Source: CAUZIZ01 sp965218775
Lineage (GTDB): Bacteria > Acidobacteriota > UBA6911 > RPQK01 > JAJDTT01
DNA length: 64,000 nt
Reading direction: 5' to 3'
Assembly (NCBI GenBank): GCA_965218775.1
Contig: CBDCLS010000003.1
Location: forward strand, 744,001-808,000
The notes under the pieces were generated by a model that was given only the letters and a program-made list of their open reading frames with translations, ran no database searches and was not told where the DNA came from. The number at the start of each line of letters is the position of its first letter. Position 1 is the first letter of the stretch. Shown here piece after piece: positions 25,625 through 34,865 of the stretch. The translations under genes were made by a program, and so were the position numbers.

Positions 25625-26920
25625 GTGCAGCCTACGCACCTCGGAGACGGACTGAAAAAAGAAGGCGTTCCCCAGCCGCTATTGTCTTACAAGGGGGCGC
25701 TCGAAGCGCTTCTGCCCCAAGTTCCGTCGCCGGTTTCGGCTCGAACTCCATTGCTCAGCAGTTTGGGAAAAGTCCTTGCCAATTCGGTCAGCGCCGATCG
25801 CGATCTTCCGCCTTTCGACAAATCCTTTATGGACGGCTACGCCGTGCGCAGCGAGGACGCTCTCTCGGCTCCGGTACAGCTGAAAATCATAGGGATCGTA
25901 GCCGCGGGAAGCTCTTCTCTCCCGGCCGTAGGCCAGGGCGAAGCGGCTCAGATCATGACCGGAGCCCCCATGCCTCCTGGGGCGGACGCAGTGCAAATGG
26001 TGGAGAAGACGCGAGCCGTCGATGGGTCCCGGGTGGAACTGACAGAAGCGGTTCGCCCGGGGCAGAATGTTTCGTTCCGTGGAACCGAGGTGAAGTGTGG
26101 CGACGTGGTGCTGCCAAAGGGTCGACCCGTCAGAGCCACTGACATCGGAGTGTTGGCAACCTTTGGAAAAACGGAAGTGGAGGTTCTCAAGGCGCCCACT
26201 GCCGTGATCGTGTCGACCGGAGATGAGCTGGTTGGCGTCGATCAGAAACCTTCCTTCGGACAAATCCGAAACTCCAATGGACCCATGCTCTGGGCTCTGT
26301 GTCAGGAGCTGAGGGTGGATGCAGAGGTTTTCCCGGCAGTGCGGGACGACCGCGGAGAGATCTCCGAGGTTATTGACAAGGCGCTCGAAAGCGATCTGGT
26401 GCTGCTCTCAGGGGGGGTCTCGATGGGCGAGTACGACTACGTCTATCGGGTCCTGGAGGAAAGGGGGGTAGATCTCCTTTTCCACAAGGTCGCGGTGAAG
26501 CCAGGAAAACCAATTTGCGTCGGTAGGAAGGGTTCCGCCATGGTTTTTGGCTTGCCGGGAAATCCGGTGTCTGCGTTTGTGACTTTCCAGCTGTTCGTGC
26601 GACCCTCTGTGCGCAAATGGATGGGATTCGATTCGAGTTCTCTGTCTCGAGTGGATGCCACACTGTTGAAGGACGTGAAACAGAAGCCGGGAAGAACCTT
26701 CTTCAAACCCGCTCGCACTTTCTGGCGGGAGGGTCGCTTTGAAGTGGAACCGGTTGAGACCAAAGGGTCTGCTGACCTGGCAGGGTTCTGTCATGCCAAT
26801 GCCTTGCTCATCATGGAGGCGGACTGTAGTCTTCTGCCTCAGGGCTCCAGAGTTCCTGTGTTACTACTCGAAGGGCTGGAAGGGATAGATGCGGCTCCGG
26901 GGCCGATAGAAAGCACGTAG
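25625..26920 (+). CDS. moeA: Molybdopterin molybdenumtransferase MoeA
   Basis: 431 aa. Domain order is that of MoeA: an N-terminal region with DKSFMDGYAVRSEDA, a central MoCF-type domain with STGDEL, LLSGGVSMGEYDYV and the KPGKP motif, and a C-terminal beta domain. It inserts molybdate into adenylylated molybdopterin. The GTG at 25625 is preceded by GGGAGA; the frame is open further upstream but overlaps the mutase gene. moaC follows after a single base, so moeA and moaC form a molybdenum cofactor unit, possibly cotranscribed with the mutase. Confidence 0.93.
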   Translation: MQPTHLGDGLKKEGVPQPLLSYKGALEALLPQVPSPVSARTPLLSSLGKVLANSVSADRDLPPFDKSFMDGYAVRSEDALSAPVQLKIIGIVAAGSSSLPAVGQGEAAQIMTGAPMPPGADAVQMVEKTRAVDGSRVELTEAVRPGQNVSFRGTEVKCGDVVLPKGRPVRATDIGVLATFGKTEVEVLKAPTAVIVSTGDELVGVDQKPSFGQIRNSNGPMLWALCQELRVDAEVFPAVRDDRGEISEVIDKALESDLVLLSGGVSMGEYDYVYRVLEERGVDLLFHKVAVKPGKPICVGRKGSAMVFGLPGNPVSAFVTFQLFVRPSVRKWMGFDSSSLSRVDATLLKDVKQKPGRTFFKPARTFWREGRFEVEPVETKGSADLAGFCHANALLIMEADCSLLPQGSRVPVLLLEGLEGIDAAPGPIEST

Positions 26921-26921
26921 T

Positions 26922-27389
26922 ATGGTCGACCTGACTCACATTGACGCCTCCGGGCGTGCTTGCATGGTAGACATCGGCGAAAAACGCCTTCTTCGCAGAA
27001 CGGCCCGAGCCGAGGGACGACTTCAGGTCTCAAAGGCAACCCGCGGAAAAATCTTGGACGCAGGCCTGCCCAAAGGCAATCCTTTTGAAGTCGCACGGCT
27101 GGCAGGGATTCAGGCCGCGAAGCAGACTAGCCAGCTGATTCCTCTTTGCCACAATCTCAACCTGGACTTCGTGGACGTCGATATCGAACTTCAGGAGACA
27201 GCCTTCCAGATCCGCAGCACCGTCAGTTGCCGCTGGGCGACGGGCGTTGAAATGGAAGCCTTGACCGCGGTCGCCGTGGCTGGATTGACCCTCTACGATA
27301 TGTGTAAAGCGGTGGATCCGGAAATGGTCCTGGGTGAGATTCGCCTCATCGAGAAGATCAAGGAAGAACTGCCTGAATCCACCGACTAG
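26922..27389 (+). CDS. moaC: Cyclic pyranopterin monophosphate synthase MoaC
   Basis: 155 aa, standard length. The family motifs KGNPFEVARLAGI, IPLCHNL and the MEALTAV active-site block are present, along with the catalytic-lysine region KAVD near residue 128. MoaC completes the first step of molybdenum cofactor synthesis after the radical-SAM enzyme MoaA, which is not in this window. It starts one base after moeA. Confidence 0.95.
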   Translation: MVDLTHIDASGRACMVDIGEKRLLRRTARAEGRLQVSKATRGKILDAGLPKGNPFEVARLAGIQAAKQTSQLIPLCHNLNLDFVDVDIELQETAFQIRSTVSCRWATGVEMEALTAVAVAGLTLYDMCKAVDPEMVLGEIRLIEKIKEELPESTD

Positions 27390-27720
27390 ATTCCTGGTGC
27401 AGGGCAAGACTAGGTCCACATCTCCACAAAACTAAGCTCTTTTTAGATTTAACAGGAACAATATGCCTGAACATCCCGTGTTTCTGGAGATCGGAAGGAG
27501 AATCCTGTCCACTTTCGGGTGATCACCAGCGCCCTTGGAGGGATTCACAGTCTGGGACCGAGCTGGCAAGGCGAGCAAATTCAGGTCCATAATCCCTAAA
27601 ACATCCCGATCTAAAAACAACTTAGGATTATATTATGATAAAACCACAGATGTAGTGGACTGGAAAGGAGAATAGACTTCATTCCGTGGATCCCTGGTCG
27701 ACGCAGCTGGAGTGGTGGCG
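27390..27720. other. Convergent gap with possible 194-bp inverted-repeat element
   Basis: The 331 bases between the moaC and sppA stops hold no gene I accept. A 17-bp imperfect inverted repeat (15 of 17 positions; CTAAG...TTTTTAGAT at 27432-27448 and its partner at 27609-27625) bounds about 194 bp, and AACATCCCG occurs twice inside it. A 62-codon frame spans the same interval on minus but has no recognisable features. The right part is A/T-rich. No clear intrinsic terminator was found. Confidence 0.4.
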
Positions 27721-29286
27721 CTAGCGAATGGACCACATGCCAACGAGCAGCGCAAAAACGCGCTCTTCGCTAACAGGACTGGCAAAGGGCAGGGAAAACA
27801 AGCTACGCCAGCTCCATTTCTTGGTGTAGGTGACGATCCTGGCTTTTTTAGTTTCCGGCAATCCGGCCTCTACACGCGCCGCCTCGAAGGCTTCCAGGAG
27901 GCCCCCAATCTCGTCCAGCAGTCCCAATTCCAGGGCTTGAGCTCCAGTCCAAACCCGCCCTTCTGCGGCCTGTCGCACGCTGTCCCGACTCTTCTGCCGT
28001 CCCTCAGCAACCTTCTCGAGGAAAAGCTCCTCATAGAACTGGCGCATCTGCTCTCTGACGACTTGAGCCTCCTCCGCGGAGAAGGGCCGTGCGAGGGAGG
28101 TGTAGCCAGCGCGTTTTCCTTTTTCGACGCCATCCACGCCAATGCCGACTTTTGCGAATAGTCCCTGGAGATTGAGTTTGCCCCCGATCACCCCGATCGA
28201 GCCGGTGAGCGTAGAAGGGGCGGCTAGAACCTTTCGGGCAGCAGTGGCGATGTAGTAGCCCCCACTTGCGGCCAGGTCGCCGAAAGAGATGATGACCGGT
28301 TTCCTCTCGTTGGCCCGCTTGATCTCGCGCCAGATCAAATCGGAGGAGAGTGCTGATCCACCAGGGCTGTTGATACGCAGCACGATGGCCTTTACGCGCT
28401 TCTGCTTCGCGGCCGCCTGCAGCAAGTGCTTCAGAGTATCTGCGCCTAGAATCGAGCGGCCTCCCCGGCTCGACCGGGACTCGCCCGAGGCGATGACGCC
28501 ATTTGCGATGATGTAGGCGACCTGGGGACGGTAGAAGGTAAGCGTTCTGCGCAGGAAGGAATCCTGGGTCCGGAGCTTCGACGAGGGGAGATCGACTAGT
28601 CCAGGCCCTTCGTTCTCGACCAGTTTCTCCAACTCGTCTTCGTAATAGACGCCATCCGTCAACCCAAGCTCGGCACACGACTGTGCGCTGTAGGGGCCCT
28701 GGTCGATCCAGTCCTGGACTTGCGATTCGCTGACCGATCGATTGGCTGCGATTCGTTCCTTCATGCGTTCCTGTAAATCGGTCAGAATCGCGTCGCCCAT
28801 TTCGCGGCTTTGCTCGGACATGCCTTCTCGATCGAAAGGTTCCGCCGCCGACTTGTAGGCTCCGATCTGCACGACCTCAGGCTCGATTCCCAGATACTCC
28901 AGGAGTTTCTTGAAGTACAACACCTCTAAGCGCAAGCCGACCAGTTCAAGCGTCGTCGCTGGCGACAGATAGATTCTCTGGGCTCCGGCAGCCAGGTAGT
29001 ATGATTTGTTGTCGGCATGCTCCAGGTAGGCATAGGAGCGCTTCCCGTCTGCGTGGAAGCGGGCGAGCAGCCGGTGGATCTCTTCGATCTGTGCCCATCC
29101 GATAACGGTAGGCTTGATAATCAGGAGCAGTGATTGAACGCTGTGGTGAAGGCGCGCTGCTTCAATCAGCTTCAAGAGATGGTGAAAGTGAATCTGTTGT
29201 CGCTGCCAGAGGAAAGAGGGACCAAAGAACTCTTCCACAATCTCGCCTTCAATCTCAAGTTTGACGAAGCAGCTTTTCCGGGCCAT
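27721..29286 (-). CDS. sppA: Signal peptide peptidase SppA-type S49 protease (tandem domain)
   Basis: 521 aa with two S49 repeats, as in the 67-kDa SppA form. The catalytic lysine is in the first repeat (GAYKSAAEPFDREGMSE, Lys145) and the nucleophile in the second (DLAASGGYYIA, Ser340), with the NSPGG oxyanion segment at about 306-310. SppA degrades signal peptides left in the membrane. I see no hydrophobic anchor at the N-terminus from the chosen ATG at 29286 (MARKSCFVKLEIEGE), unlike the E. coli enzyme; the frame remains open upstream, but that part is not anchor-like either. It is divergent from the VWA gene. Confidence 0.88.
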   Translation of the reverse strand: MARKSCFVKLEIEGEIVEEFFGPSFLWQRQQIHFHHLLKLIEAARLHHSVQSLLLIIKPTVIGWAQIEEIHRLLARFHADGKRSYAYLEHADNKSYYLAAGAQRIYLSPATTLELVGLRLEVLYFKKLLEYLGIEPEVVQIGAYKSAAEPFDREGMSEQSREMGDAILTDLQERMKERIAANRSVSESQVQDWIDQGPYSAQSCAELGLTDGVYYEDELEKLVENEGPGLVDLPSSKLRTQDSFLRRTLTFYRPQVAYIIANGVIASGESRSSRGGRSILGADTLKHLLQAAAKQKRVKAIVLRINSPGGSALSSDLIWREIKRANERKPVIISFGDLAASGGYYIATAARKVLAAPSTLTGSIGVIGGKLNLQGLFAKVGIGVDGVEKGKRAGYTSLARPFSAEEAQVVREQMRQFYEELFLEKVAEGRQKSRDSVRQAAEGRVWTGAQALELGLLDEIGGLLEAFEAARVEAGLPETKKARIVTYTKKWSWRSLFSLPFASPVSEERVFALLVGMWSIR

Positions 29287-29458
29287 TTGGTGAGCAGATG
29301 ATACGCCGATGTACCTGCCAGGGAAAGGCAATCGGCCTGGGCACAAGCGGGATTTCTGGGTGGCAGCGAGTCGGACGATGGGCCCGGTTTCCGAGGGCCC
29401 CGATCGATCGGGCGATGGATCCGATGAAGTGAGCCGGAGCTCTGCTGGGTTCGTTATA

Positions 29459-30481
29459 ATGAAGGGCGTGGATCGTCTCAATCTCTTTTTGCTCTTTAGC
29501 TTACTGCTTGGATCCCCGAGTTGGGCCCAGGAGAAGCAGGACGAAGAGGCTCCCACCACGGACGAAGCTCCTGCCGAGGACCCTGCTGATGAAGGATTTC
29601 GGATTGGAGTTGCCGTCGATCAGGTCTTTCTATCGGTGAATGCGCGTTCCCTGGAGGGTGGCTTTGTTCGAGGACTGAGGCAAGATCAGTTTCAGGTCTA
29701 TGAGGACGGAGTGAAACAACGGATCGTCAACTTCTCCAGTGAAGCGGTGCCTGTGCAGGTAGTTCTGCTAGTTGATATCAGCGGGAGCACCCGCCACAGT
29801 CTCCCCACGATTCGAAGAGCTGCCTTGCGTTTCGCCAAGAGTCTAGGACAAGAGGATCGCATTGCCGTCATTACTTTCAATGATGCTCCTCGACTGATTC
29901 TCAACTGGACCAACGACCTCAAGAAAATTGAAAACGCCCTCCTCAGTGTGTACGCCAAAGGACAGACTGTTTTGAACGATGCGCTGTACGTCACTTGCGA
30001 TGATCTGCTCAAGGACGTGGCGGGCAAGAAGGCGATCATTCTCTTGACCGACGGTGTCGACACCGGAAGCATGGTGGACTACCAGGAGGTAGTGGATCTG
30101 GGGATCCGCTCGGAAGCGATCGTCTACGTGGCCTCCAAGCTCGACGAATACTGGGGGATGGCGATTGCCGCCAGGATCGAGTTTGCTGCGCGCTCCCAGA
30201 TTGTTCCGAGGCAACTGACCGACGACTTTATTCTGGAAGTGCGTCGGTTTCTGCAAAAGTTGGCCGATCAAACCGGAGGCAGGGTCTTGAACAGCCAGGC
30301 CTTCTCCAGCCTTTCCGAGGTCTACGCGCAGGTAGCCGAAGAGCTAAAGAATCAGTACTATATCTCATACGTCCCATCCAATCGCCTCAAGGATGGGGGT
30401 TGGAGAAATATCACCCTTCGGGTCATCAACCCGGCAACGGTAGTGGGCACTCGTCCTGGCTACTACGCTCCCTCAGAGTAA
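29459..30481 (+). CDS. Secreted VWA-domain protein (acidobacterial type)
   Basis: 340 aa. A signal peptide is clear (hydrophobic residues ~7-19, cleavage likely after SWAQ), then an acidic linker and a short beta region ending in YEDGVKQRIVNF. A von Willebrand A domain starts near residue 100 with MIDAS DxSxS (Asp106, Ser108, Ser110) and the LLTDGVDTGS motif. The C-terminus QYYISYVPSN...GYYAP is common to an expanded family of VWA proteins in Acidobacteriota. Role unknown, probably adhesion or protein binding in the periplasm. A TATAAT at 29455-29460 overlaps the ATG, so a leaderless start at the GTG at 29468 is possible. Confidence 0.85.
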   Translation: MKGVDRLNLFLLFSLLLGSPSWAQEKQDEEAPTTDEAPAEDPADEGFRIGVAVDQVFLSVNARSLEGGFVRGLRQDQFQVYEDGVKQRIVNFSSEAVPVQVVLLVDISGSTRHSLPTIRRAALRFAKSLGQEDRIAVITFNDAPRLILNWTNDLKKIENALLSVYAKGQTVLNDALYVTCDDLLKDVAGKKAIILLTDGVDTGSMVDYQEVVDLGIRSEAIVYVASKLDEYWGMAIAARIEFAARSQIVPRQLTDDFILEVRRFLQKLADQTGGRVLNSQAFSSLSEVYAQVAEELKNQYYISYVPSNRLKDGGWRNITLRVINPATVVGTRPGYYAPSE

Positions 30482-30528
30482 GCGAGACCAGAAGAAACCA
30501 GCCCGGAATCAGCAGCCGGAGATTGCCC

Positions 30529-30557
30529 TTGACAAATTAGGACCGAATCGGTACTAT
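30529..30557 (+). promoter_or_regulatory. Sigma-70 promoter of the SUF operon
   Basis: TTGACA (30529-30534), a 17-base spacer and TACTAT (30552-30557): an almost ideal housekeeping promoter, placed 25 bases before the start of the Rrf2 regulator gene. The spacer is filled by a palindrome treated as its operator. Confidence 0.8.
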
Positions 30558-30559
30558 TT
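30535..30559. promoter_or_regulatory. Probable Rrf2-type operator
   Basis: An interrupted 25-base palindrome centred on 30547: ACCGA/TCGGT around one base, continuing outward with TAG/CTA and AA/TT (10 of 12 pairs match). It lies between the -35 and -10 hexamers and covers the -10 box. Size and placement fit an IscR/SufR-like Rrf2 homodimer site, so the regulator encoded next probably represses its own operon when holding a cluster. Confidence 0.65.
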
Positions 30560-30581
30560 CCAGGTTGAGCGGGGCTTGAAA

Positions 30582-31091
30582 ATGATCCGACTGAGTAAAG
30601 AGACCGATTACGGCATCGTCCTCCTATCCCACTTCGCGAGTGAGGGGGTGGGTTCCACTTATAGCGCCCGTGCTCTGGCGGCCGAAACGCAGATCCCATT
30701 GCCTATGGTCGGCAAGATCCTCAAAGTGTTGGCCCGTCAGGGATGGCTGGTCTCCCAGAGAGGCGCGAAAGGCGGATACACTCTTGCTCAACGACCTGAC
30801 GCTATTTCGGTTGCCGAGATTATCAAAGGGATTGAAGGGCCCATTGCCATCACGCAATGCGTGGAAGCCCCCGGTGATTGCAGGCAGGAATCGGTGTGCC
30901 GTACTCGTCACAACTGGAAAATGATCAATCGCACCGTCCGAAAAGCCCTGGAAACGATCACCCTGTCGGATATGGCCTCGCCAATGCCGGATCGTCTAGT
31001 CGCTCTGGATCCAGTTCCTGCTGGGTTCGACTACCGATCGCCTTCTGAAGAGGATCGAGACCCCACTCGTTTCTTGGCGGATAAAGGATAG
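30582..31091 (+). CDS. Rrf2-family Fe-S-sensing regulator of the SUF operon
   Basis: 169 aa. An N-terminal winged helix (residues ~1-80; RLSKETDYGIVLL and QRGAKGGYTLAQ are typical) is followed by three cysteines (Cys93, Cys100, Cys106) and His110 in the order seen in IscR cluster ligands, though the first spacing is six residues rather than five. Such proteins bind a [2Fe-2S] cluster and repress Fe-S assembly genes. The ATG at 30582 is used; a TTG two codons upstream is possible. It is the first gene of the operon and precedes sufB by 18 bases, with a palindromic operator in its own promoter. Confidence 0.9.
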   Translation: MIRLSKETDYGIVLLSHFASEGVGSTYSARALAAETQIPLPMVGKILKVLARQGWLVSQRGAKGGYTLAQRPDAISVAEIIKGIEGPIAITQCVEAPGDCRQESVCRTRHNWKMINRTVRKALETITLSDMASPMPDRLVALDPVPAGFDYRSPSEEDRDPTRFLADKG

Positions 31092-31109
31092 AGACTAGAA
31101 AGGATTGAT

Positions 31110-32558
31110 ATGTCGAGTGAGACACAGCGGATAGAAGAGTTCACGAGTCAAGAATACAAATATGGGTTCGTTACCGATGTCGATACCGACTCGGTTCCAC
31201 CGGGACTTAGCGAGGAAATTGTCGCCCATATTTCCCGGAAGAAGGAGGAACCCTCCTGGTTGCTTGATTGGCGCCTGAAGGCCTACCGTCACTGGTTGAC
31301 CATGACTGAGCCCGAGTGGCCAAAAGTGCAATACCCTCCGATTGACTATCAGGACATCATCTACTACTCGGCCCCCAAGACGAGCGAGGACGGACCCAAG
31401 AGCCTGGACGACATCGACCCGGAAATCCGTGAGACCTATGAAAAGCTTGGGATCCCTCTCAAGGAGCAGGAGGTTTTGGCCGGTGTAGCCGTCGACGCCG
31501 TCTTCGATAGTGTTTCGGTGGCAACCACTTTCAAGGCGAAGCTCTCGGAACTGGGAATCATTTTTTGCTCCTTTAGCGAGGCGGTCCAGGAACATCCGGA
31601 CCTGGTCAAGCAGTATCTAGGTTCGGTCGTACCCACCACTGACAATTTCTTCGCAGCCTTGAACTCGGCCGTGTTCACAGATGGATCTTTTGTCTATGTG
31701 CCCAAGGGTGTTCGCTGTCCCATGGAGCTGTCGACCTATTTCCGGATCAATGCCGCCAAGACTGGACAGTTCGAGCGGACGCTTATTGTGGCTGACGAAG
31801 GAGCCTACGTCAGCTACCTGGAGGGCTGTACGGCGCCCATGAGGGATGAGAATCAACTTCATGCTGCAGTAGTGGAGCTGGTCGCGCTGGACGATGCGGA
31901 GATCAAGTATTCGACCATCCAGAATTGGTACCCCGGGGACAAGGATGGGAAAGGCGGAATCTACAATTTCGTCACCAAACGGGGCAAGTGCCAGGGGGTG
32001 AATTCGAAGATCTCCTGGACCCAGGTCGAGACCGGGTCGGCAATTACCTGGAAATACCCAAGCTGTATCCTGATTGGAGACAATTCGGTAGGCGAGTTCT
32101 ATTCCGTCGCACTGACCAACAATCATCAGCAAGCGGACACCGGGACAAAAATGATCCATATTGGAAAAAACACCCGCAGCAACATTGTCTCGAAAGGCAT
32201 CTCGGCGGGGTATGGACAGAACACCTATCGGGGTCTGGTGCGGATCGGCAGCAAGGCCAAGGGTGCCAGGAACTATACCCAGTGCGACTCCATGTTGATG
32301 GGAGACCAGTGTGGAGCCCACACCTTTCCCTACATTGAGGTCAACAACAGTACGGCTCACATGGAGCACGAGGCGTCCACCTCCAAGATCGGCGAGGATC
32401 AGATTTTTTACTGTCAGCAGCGTGGCCTCTCGGCTGAGGATGCGGTTTCCATGATCGTCAACGGATTCTGCAAGAAGGTGATCAAGGAGCTTCCCATGGA
32501 GTTCGCGGTGGAGGCCCAGAAGTTGCTCAGTATCAGCCTGGAAGGAAGTGTGGGCTAG
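31110..32558 (+). CDS. sufB: Fe-S cluster assembly scaffold SufB
   Basis: 482 aa, full length. It reads as SufB throughout, including GVRCPMELSTYFRIN, EGCTAPMRDENQLHAAVVEL and the C-terminal GLSAEDAVSMIVNGFC helix region. SufB forms the SufBC2D scaffold on which clusters are built. The ATG at 31110 follows AGAAAGGA. It is followed by a 162-base gap before sufC that contains no gene; the strong AGAGGAGGAGGG purine run just before sufC is its ribosome-binding site. Confidence 0.96.
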   Translation: MSSETQRIEEFTSQEYKYGFVTDVDTDSVPPGLSEEIVAHISRKKEEPSWLLDWRLKAYRHWLTMTEPEWPKVQYPPIDYQDIIYYSAPKTSEDGPKSLDDIDPEIRETYEKLGIPLKEQEVLAGVAVDAVFDSVSVATTFKAKLSELGIIFCSFSEAVQEHPDLVKQYLGSVVPTTDNFFAALNSAVFTDGSFVYVPKGVRCPMELSTYFRINAAKTGQFERTLIVADEGAYVSYLEGCTAPMRDENQLHAAVVELVALDDAEIKYSTIQNWYPGDKDGKGGIYNFVTKRGKCQGVNSKISWTQVETGSAITWKYPSCILIGDNSVGEFYSVALTNNHQQADTGTKMIHIGKNTRSNIVSKGISAGYGQNTYRGLVRIGSKAKGARNYTQCDSMLMGDQCGAHTFPYIEVNNSTAHMEHEASTSKIGEDQIFYCQQRGLSAEDAVSMIVNGFCKKVIKELPMEFAVEAQKLLSISLEGSVG

Positions 32559-32720
32559 CCTTTCTCACTTGCTTTACCCAACCGCCTGGATGCCCCATCA
32601 CTTTCTCCGATGAGGTTCGAGAATGCCGAGCTGGAGTGAGTGATTGCGAGGGTTGAGCAGCTGCGCTGAAAAGGCCGTCCCCGAGATCGAATTAAAGAGG
32701 AGGAGGGCCGCGGATAAGTC

Positions 32721-33479
32721 ATGTTGGAAATCAGAGATCTACATGTAAAGGCAGAACAGGAGATCCTGCGAGGGATCGATCTGAAGGTGGGTCCGGGAGA
32801 GATCCACTCGATCATGGGTCCCAACGGTTCCGGAAAGAGCACGCTAGCCCAGGTTCTAGCCGGCCGTGAGTCCTATGAAGTCACACAGGGAGAGGTCTTG
32901 TTCGAAGGAAAGGACCTACTGGAAATGTCACCGGAAGACAGAGCCCGAGAAGGCATCTTCATGGCCTTTCAGTACCCAGTGGAAATCCCCGGGGTAAGCA
33001 ATACTTATTTTCTGAGAGCGGCCCTCAATGCAGTTCGTACTCATCGCGGCCTGGAGGAAATCGACGCCATGGACTTTCTCTCGTTGGTCCGGGAGAAAGT
33101 CAAGCTGCTAAAGGTCGATGAAAGTTTGATGAGTCGCCCCGTGAACGAAGGGTTCTCAGGAGGTGAGAAGAAACGGAACGAGATTTTCCACATGGCGGTC
33201 TTGGAACCCAAACTGGCTGTCCTGGACGAGACGGATTCGGGCCTGGACATCGACGCGCTCAAGATTGTAGCCGAAGGCGTCAACACGATGCGCAGCAAAG
33301 ATCGATCCATGATCGTCGTCACCCACTATCAGCGGCTGCTCGATTATATCGTTCCCGACTTCGTTCACGTTCTCTATGAGGGACGCATTGTGAAGTCCGG
33401 AGGCAAGGAGCTGGCCTTGGAACTTGAGGAAAAGGGTTACTCGGATCTGCGGGTGGAAGGCGAAACGGCGCTGACTTGA
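32721..33479 (+). CDS. sufC: Fe-S cluster assembly ATPase SufC
   Basis: 252 aa ABC-type ATPase. The Walker A is GPNGSGKST (residues 33-41); the SufC-specific signature GFSGGEKKRNE replaces the classical LSGGQ, and the Walker B/H regions LAVLDETDSGLD and VTHYQRLL are complete. It powers the SufBCD complex. There is no transmembrane partner, as expected for SufC. Confidence 0.97.
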   Translation: MLEIRDLHVKAEQEILRGIDLKVGPGEIHSIMGPNGSGKSTLAQVLAGRESYEVTQGEVLFEGKDLLEMSPEDRAREGIFMAFQYPVEIPGVSNTYFLRAALNAVRTHRGLEEIDAMDFLSLVREKVKLLKVDESLMSRPVNEGFSGGEKKRNEIFHMAVLEPKLAVLDETDSGLDIDALKIVAEGVNTMRSKDRSMIVVTHYQRLLDYIVPDFVHVLYEGRIVKSGGKELALELEEKGYSDLRVEGETALT

Positions 33480-33509
33480 TCGTTTCCTGGAAGAAAAGGT
33501 CTTGAATCA

Positions 33510-34865
33510 ATGGCAGAGGCGGTTAAAGCGGAAGCGGAAGCCTATCTAGCGAACTTCGAAGGGCTGGAAACTGAATTCCGAGGTGAGCCCAACTGGTTGC
33601 AGGACCTGCGTCGGAGTGCACTGGCGCACTTTTCTGAACTGGGTTTTCCGACGATCCGGGATGAAGACTGGCGCTATACCAACGTTGCTCCTATCGCCAG
33701 GACCAGCTTCCAGACACCGGTACAGGCGGACCCCCGAGCGGTAGCTGAAAGACTCAATCGGGCTCCATCGGTGGACCTTGACTCCCCCAAGATGGTTTTT
33801 GTCAACGGGACCTATTCGCCCGAGCTGAGCTCTTTGCAGGCTCTGTCTCCGGCGCTTCGGGTGAGCAGTCTCTCGGAAGCCCTGGCGGAGTCTCCTGAAG
33901 AAGTAGAGCCGCACCTGGCTCGCTATTCAGGAGGTCACGATAACGCCTTCAGCGCGCTCAACACTTCCTTTATGAAGGACGGCACTTTCATCCATGTCCC
34001 TGCCGGGACCGTGGTAGAGGATCCGATTCAATTGCTCTACATCTCTTTTGGTTCCGAAGCGCAGCAACCGTTCGTCACCCACCCCCGGAACCTGATTGTA
34101 GTCGAGCCAAATAGTCAGTTGGTCGTGTTCGAGGCCTACCTGGGGATCGAAAACTCGGTTTATTTGACGAATCCTGTAATGGAGCTGTCCGTGGGAGAGA
34201 ATTCGGTAATCGACTACTATCGTCTTCAGCAGGAGTCTCCAGAGGCTTTTCATGTTTCCACCGTGCAAATTCAGCAGGCTAGCAACAGCACGGTCAGGTC
34301 ACATTTCATCGATGTGGGTGGAGCCCTGGTGCGAAACGGTCTCAGCGCTGTGCTCGCAGGAGAGGGCGCGAACACGACCCTCAACGGTCTCTTTCTGGTC
34401 TCCTTGCGCCGCCTCGTCGACAACCACACTCGGCTCGAGCATGCCGCCCCGCATTGCAACAGCCGTGAGCTCTATAAGGGGATCCTTCGAGACAAGTCGA
34501 GAGCGGTTTTCCACGGCCGAATCGTGGTCCAGCCGGGAGCCCAGAAGACCGACTCAAAGCAGACGAACAGCAACCTACTGCTTTCCGACGAAGCGCTGGT
34601 CAACACCAAGCCTCAGTTGGAAATCTATGCGGATGATGTCAAGTGCACCCACGGAGCCACGATCGGGCAGCTGGACGAGGAGGCGATCTTCTACTTGAGA
34701 TCGCGGGGTATCTCGAAGGAGGCAGCCCGCAGCATGCTGGCTCACGGCTTTGCCAAGGATATGCTCGGGCAAGTGCAACTGGAACCGCTGCGCCAGCAGC
34801 TTAGCAATCTCCTGTTTGAGTGGTTGCCCCAGGGCCGGCTCTTGAAGGAGGCCATGGTTCCATGA
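33510..34865 (+). CDS. sufD: Fe-S cluster assembly protein SufD
   Basis: 451 aa. N-terminal helical domain with the DEDWRYTNV motif, a central right-handed beta-helix and the SufD C-terminus (KCTHGATIGQLDEEAIFYLRSRG-type block including the family His and Cys). SufD pairs with SufB. It lies 30 bases after sufC and its stop overlaps the sufS start (ATGA). Confidence 0.96.
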   Translation: MAEAVKAEAEAYLANFEGLETEFRGEPNWLQDLRRSALAHFSELGFPTIRDEDWRYTNVAPIARTSFQTPVQADPRAVAERLNRAPSVDLDSPKMVFVNGTYSPELSSLQALSPALRVSSLSEALAESPEEVEPHLARYSGGHDNAFSALNTSFMKDGTFIHVPAGTVVEDPIQLLYISFGSEAQQPFVTHPRNLIVVEPNSQLVVFEAYLGIENSVYLTNPVMELSVGENSVIDYYRLQQESPEAFHVSTVQIQQASNSTVRSHFIDVGGALVRNGLSAVLAGEGANTTLNGLFLVSLRRLVDNHTRLEHAAPHCNSRELYKGILRDKSRAVFHGRIVVQPGAQKTDSKQTNSNLLLSDEALVNTKPQLEIYADDVKCTHGATIGQLDEEAIFYLRSRGISKEAARSMLAHGFAKDMLGQVQLEPLRQQLSNLLFEWLPQGRLLKEAMVP

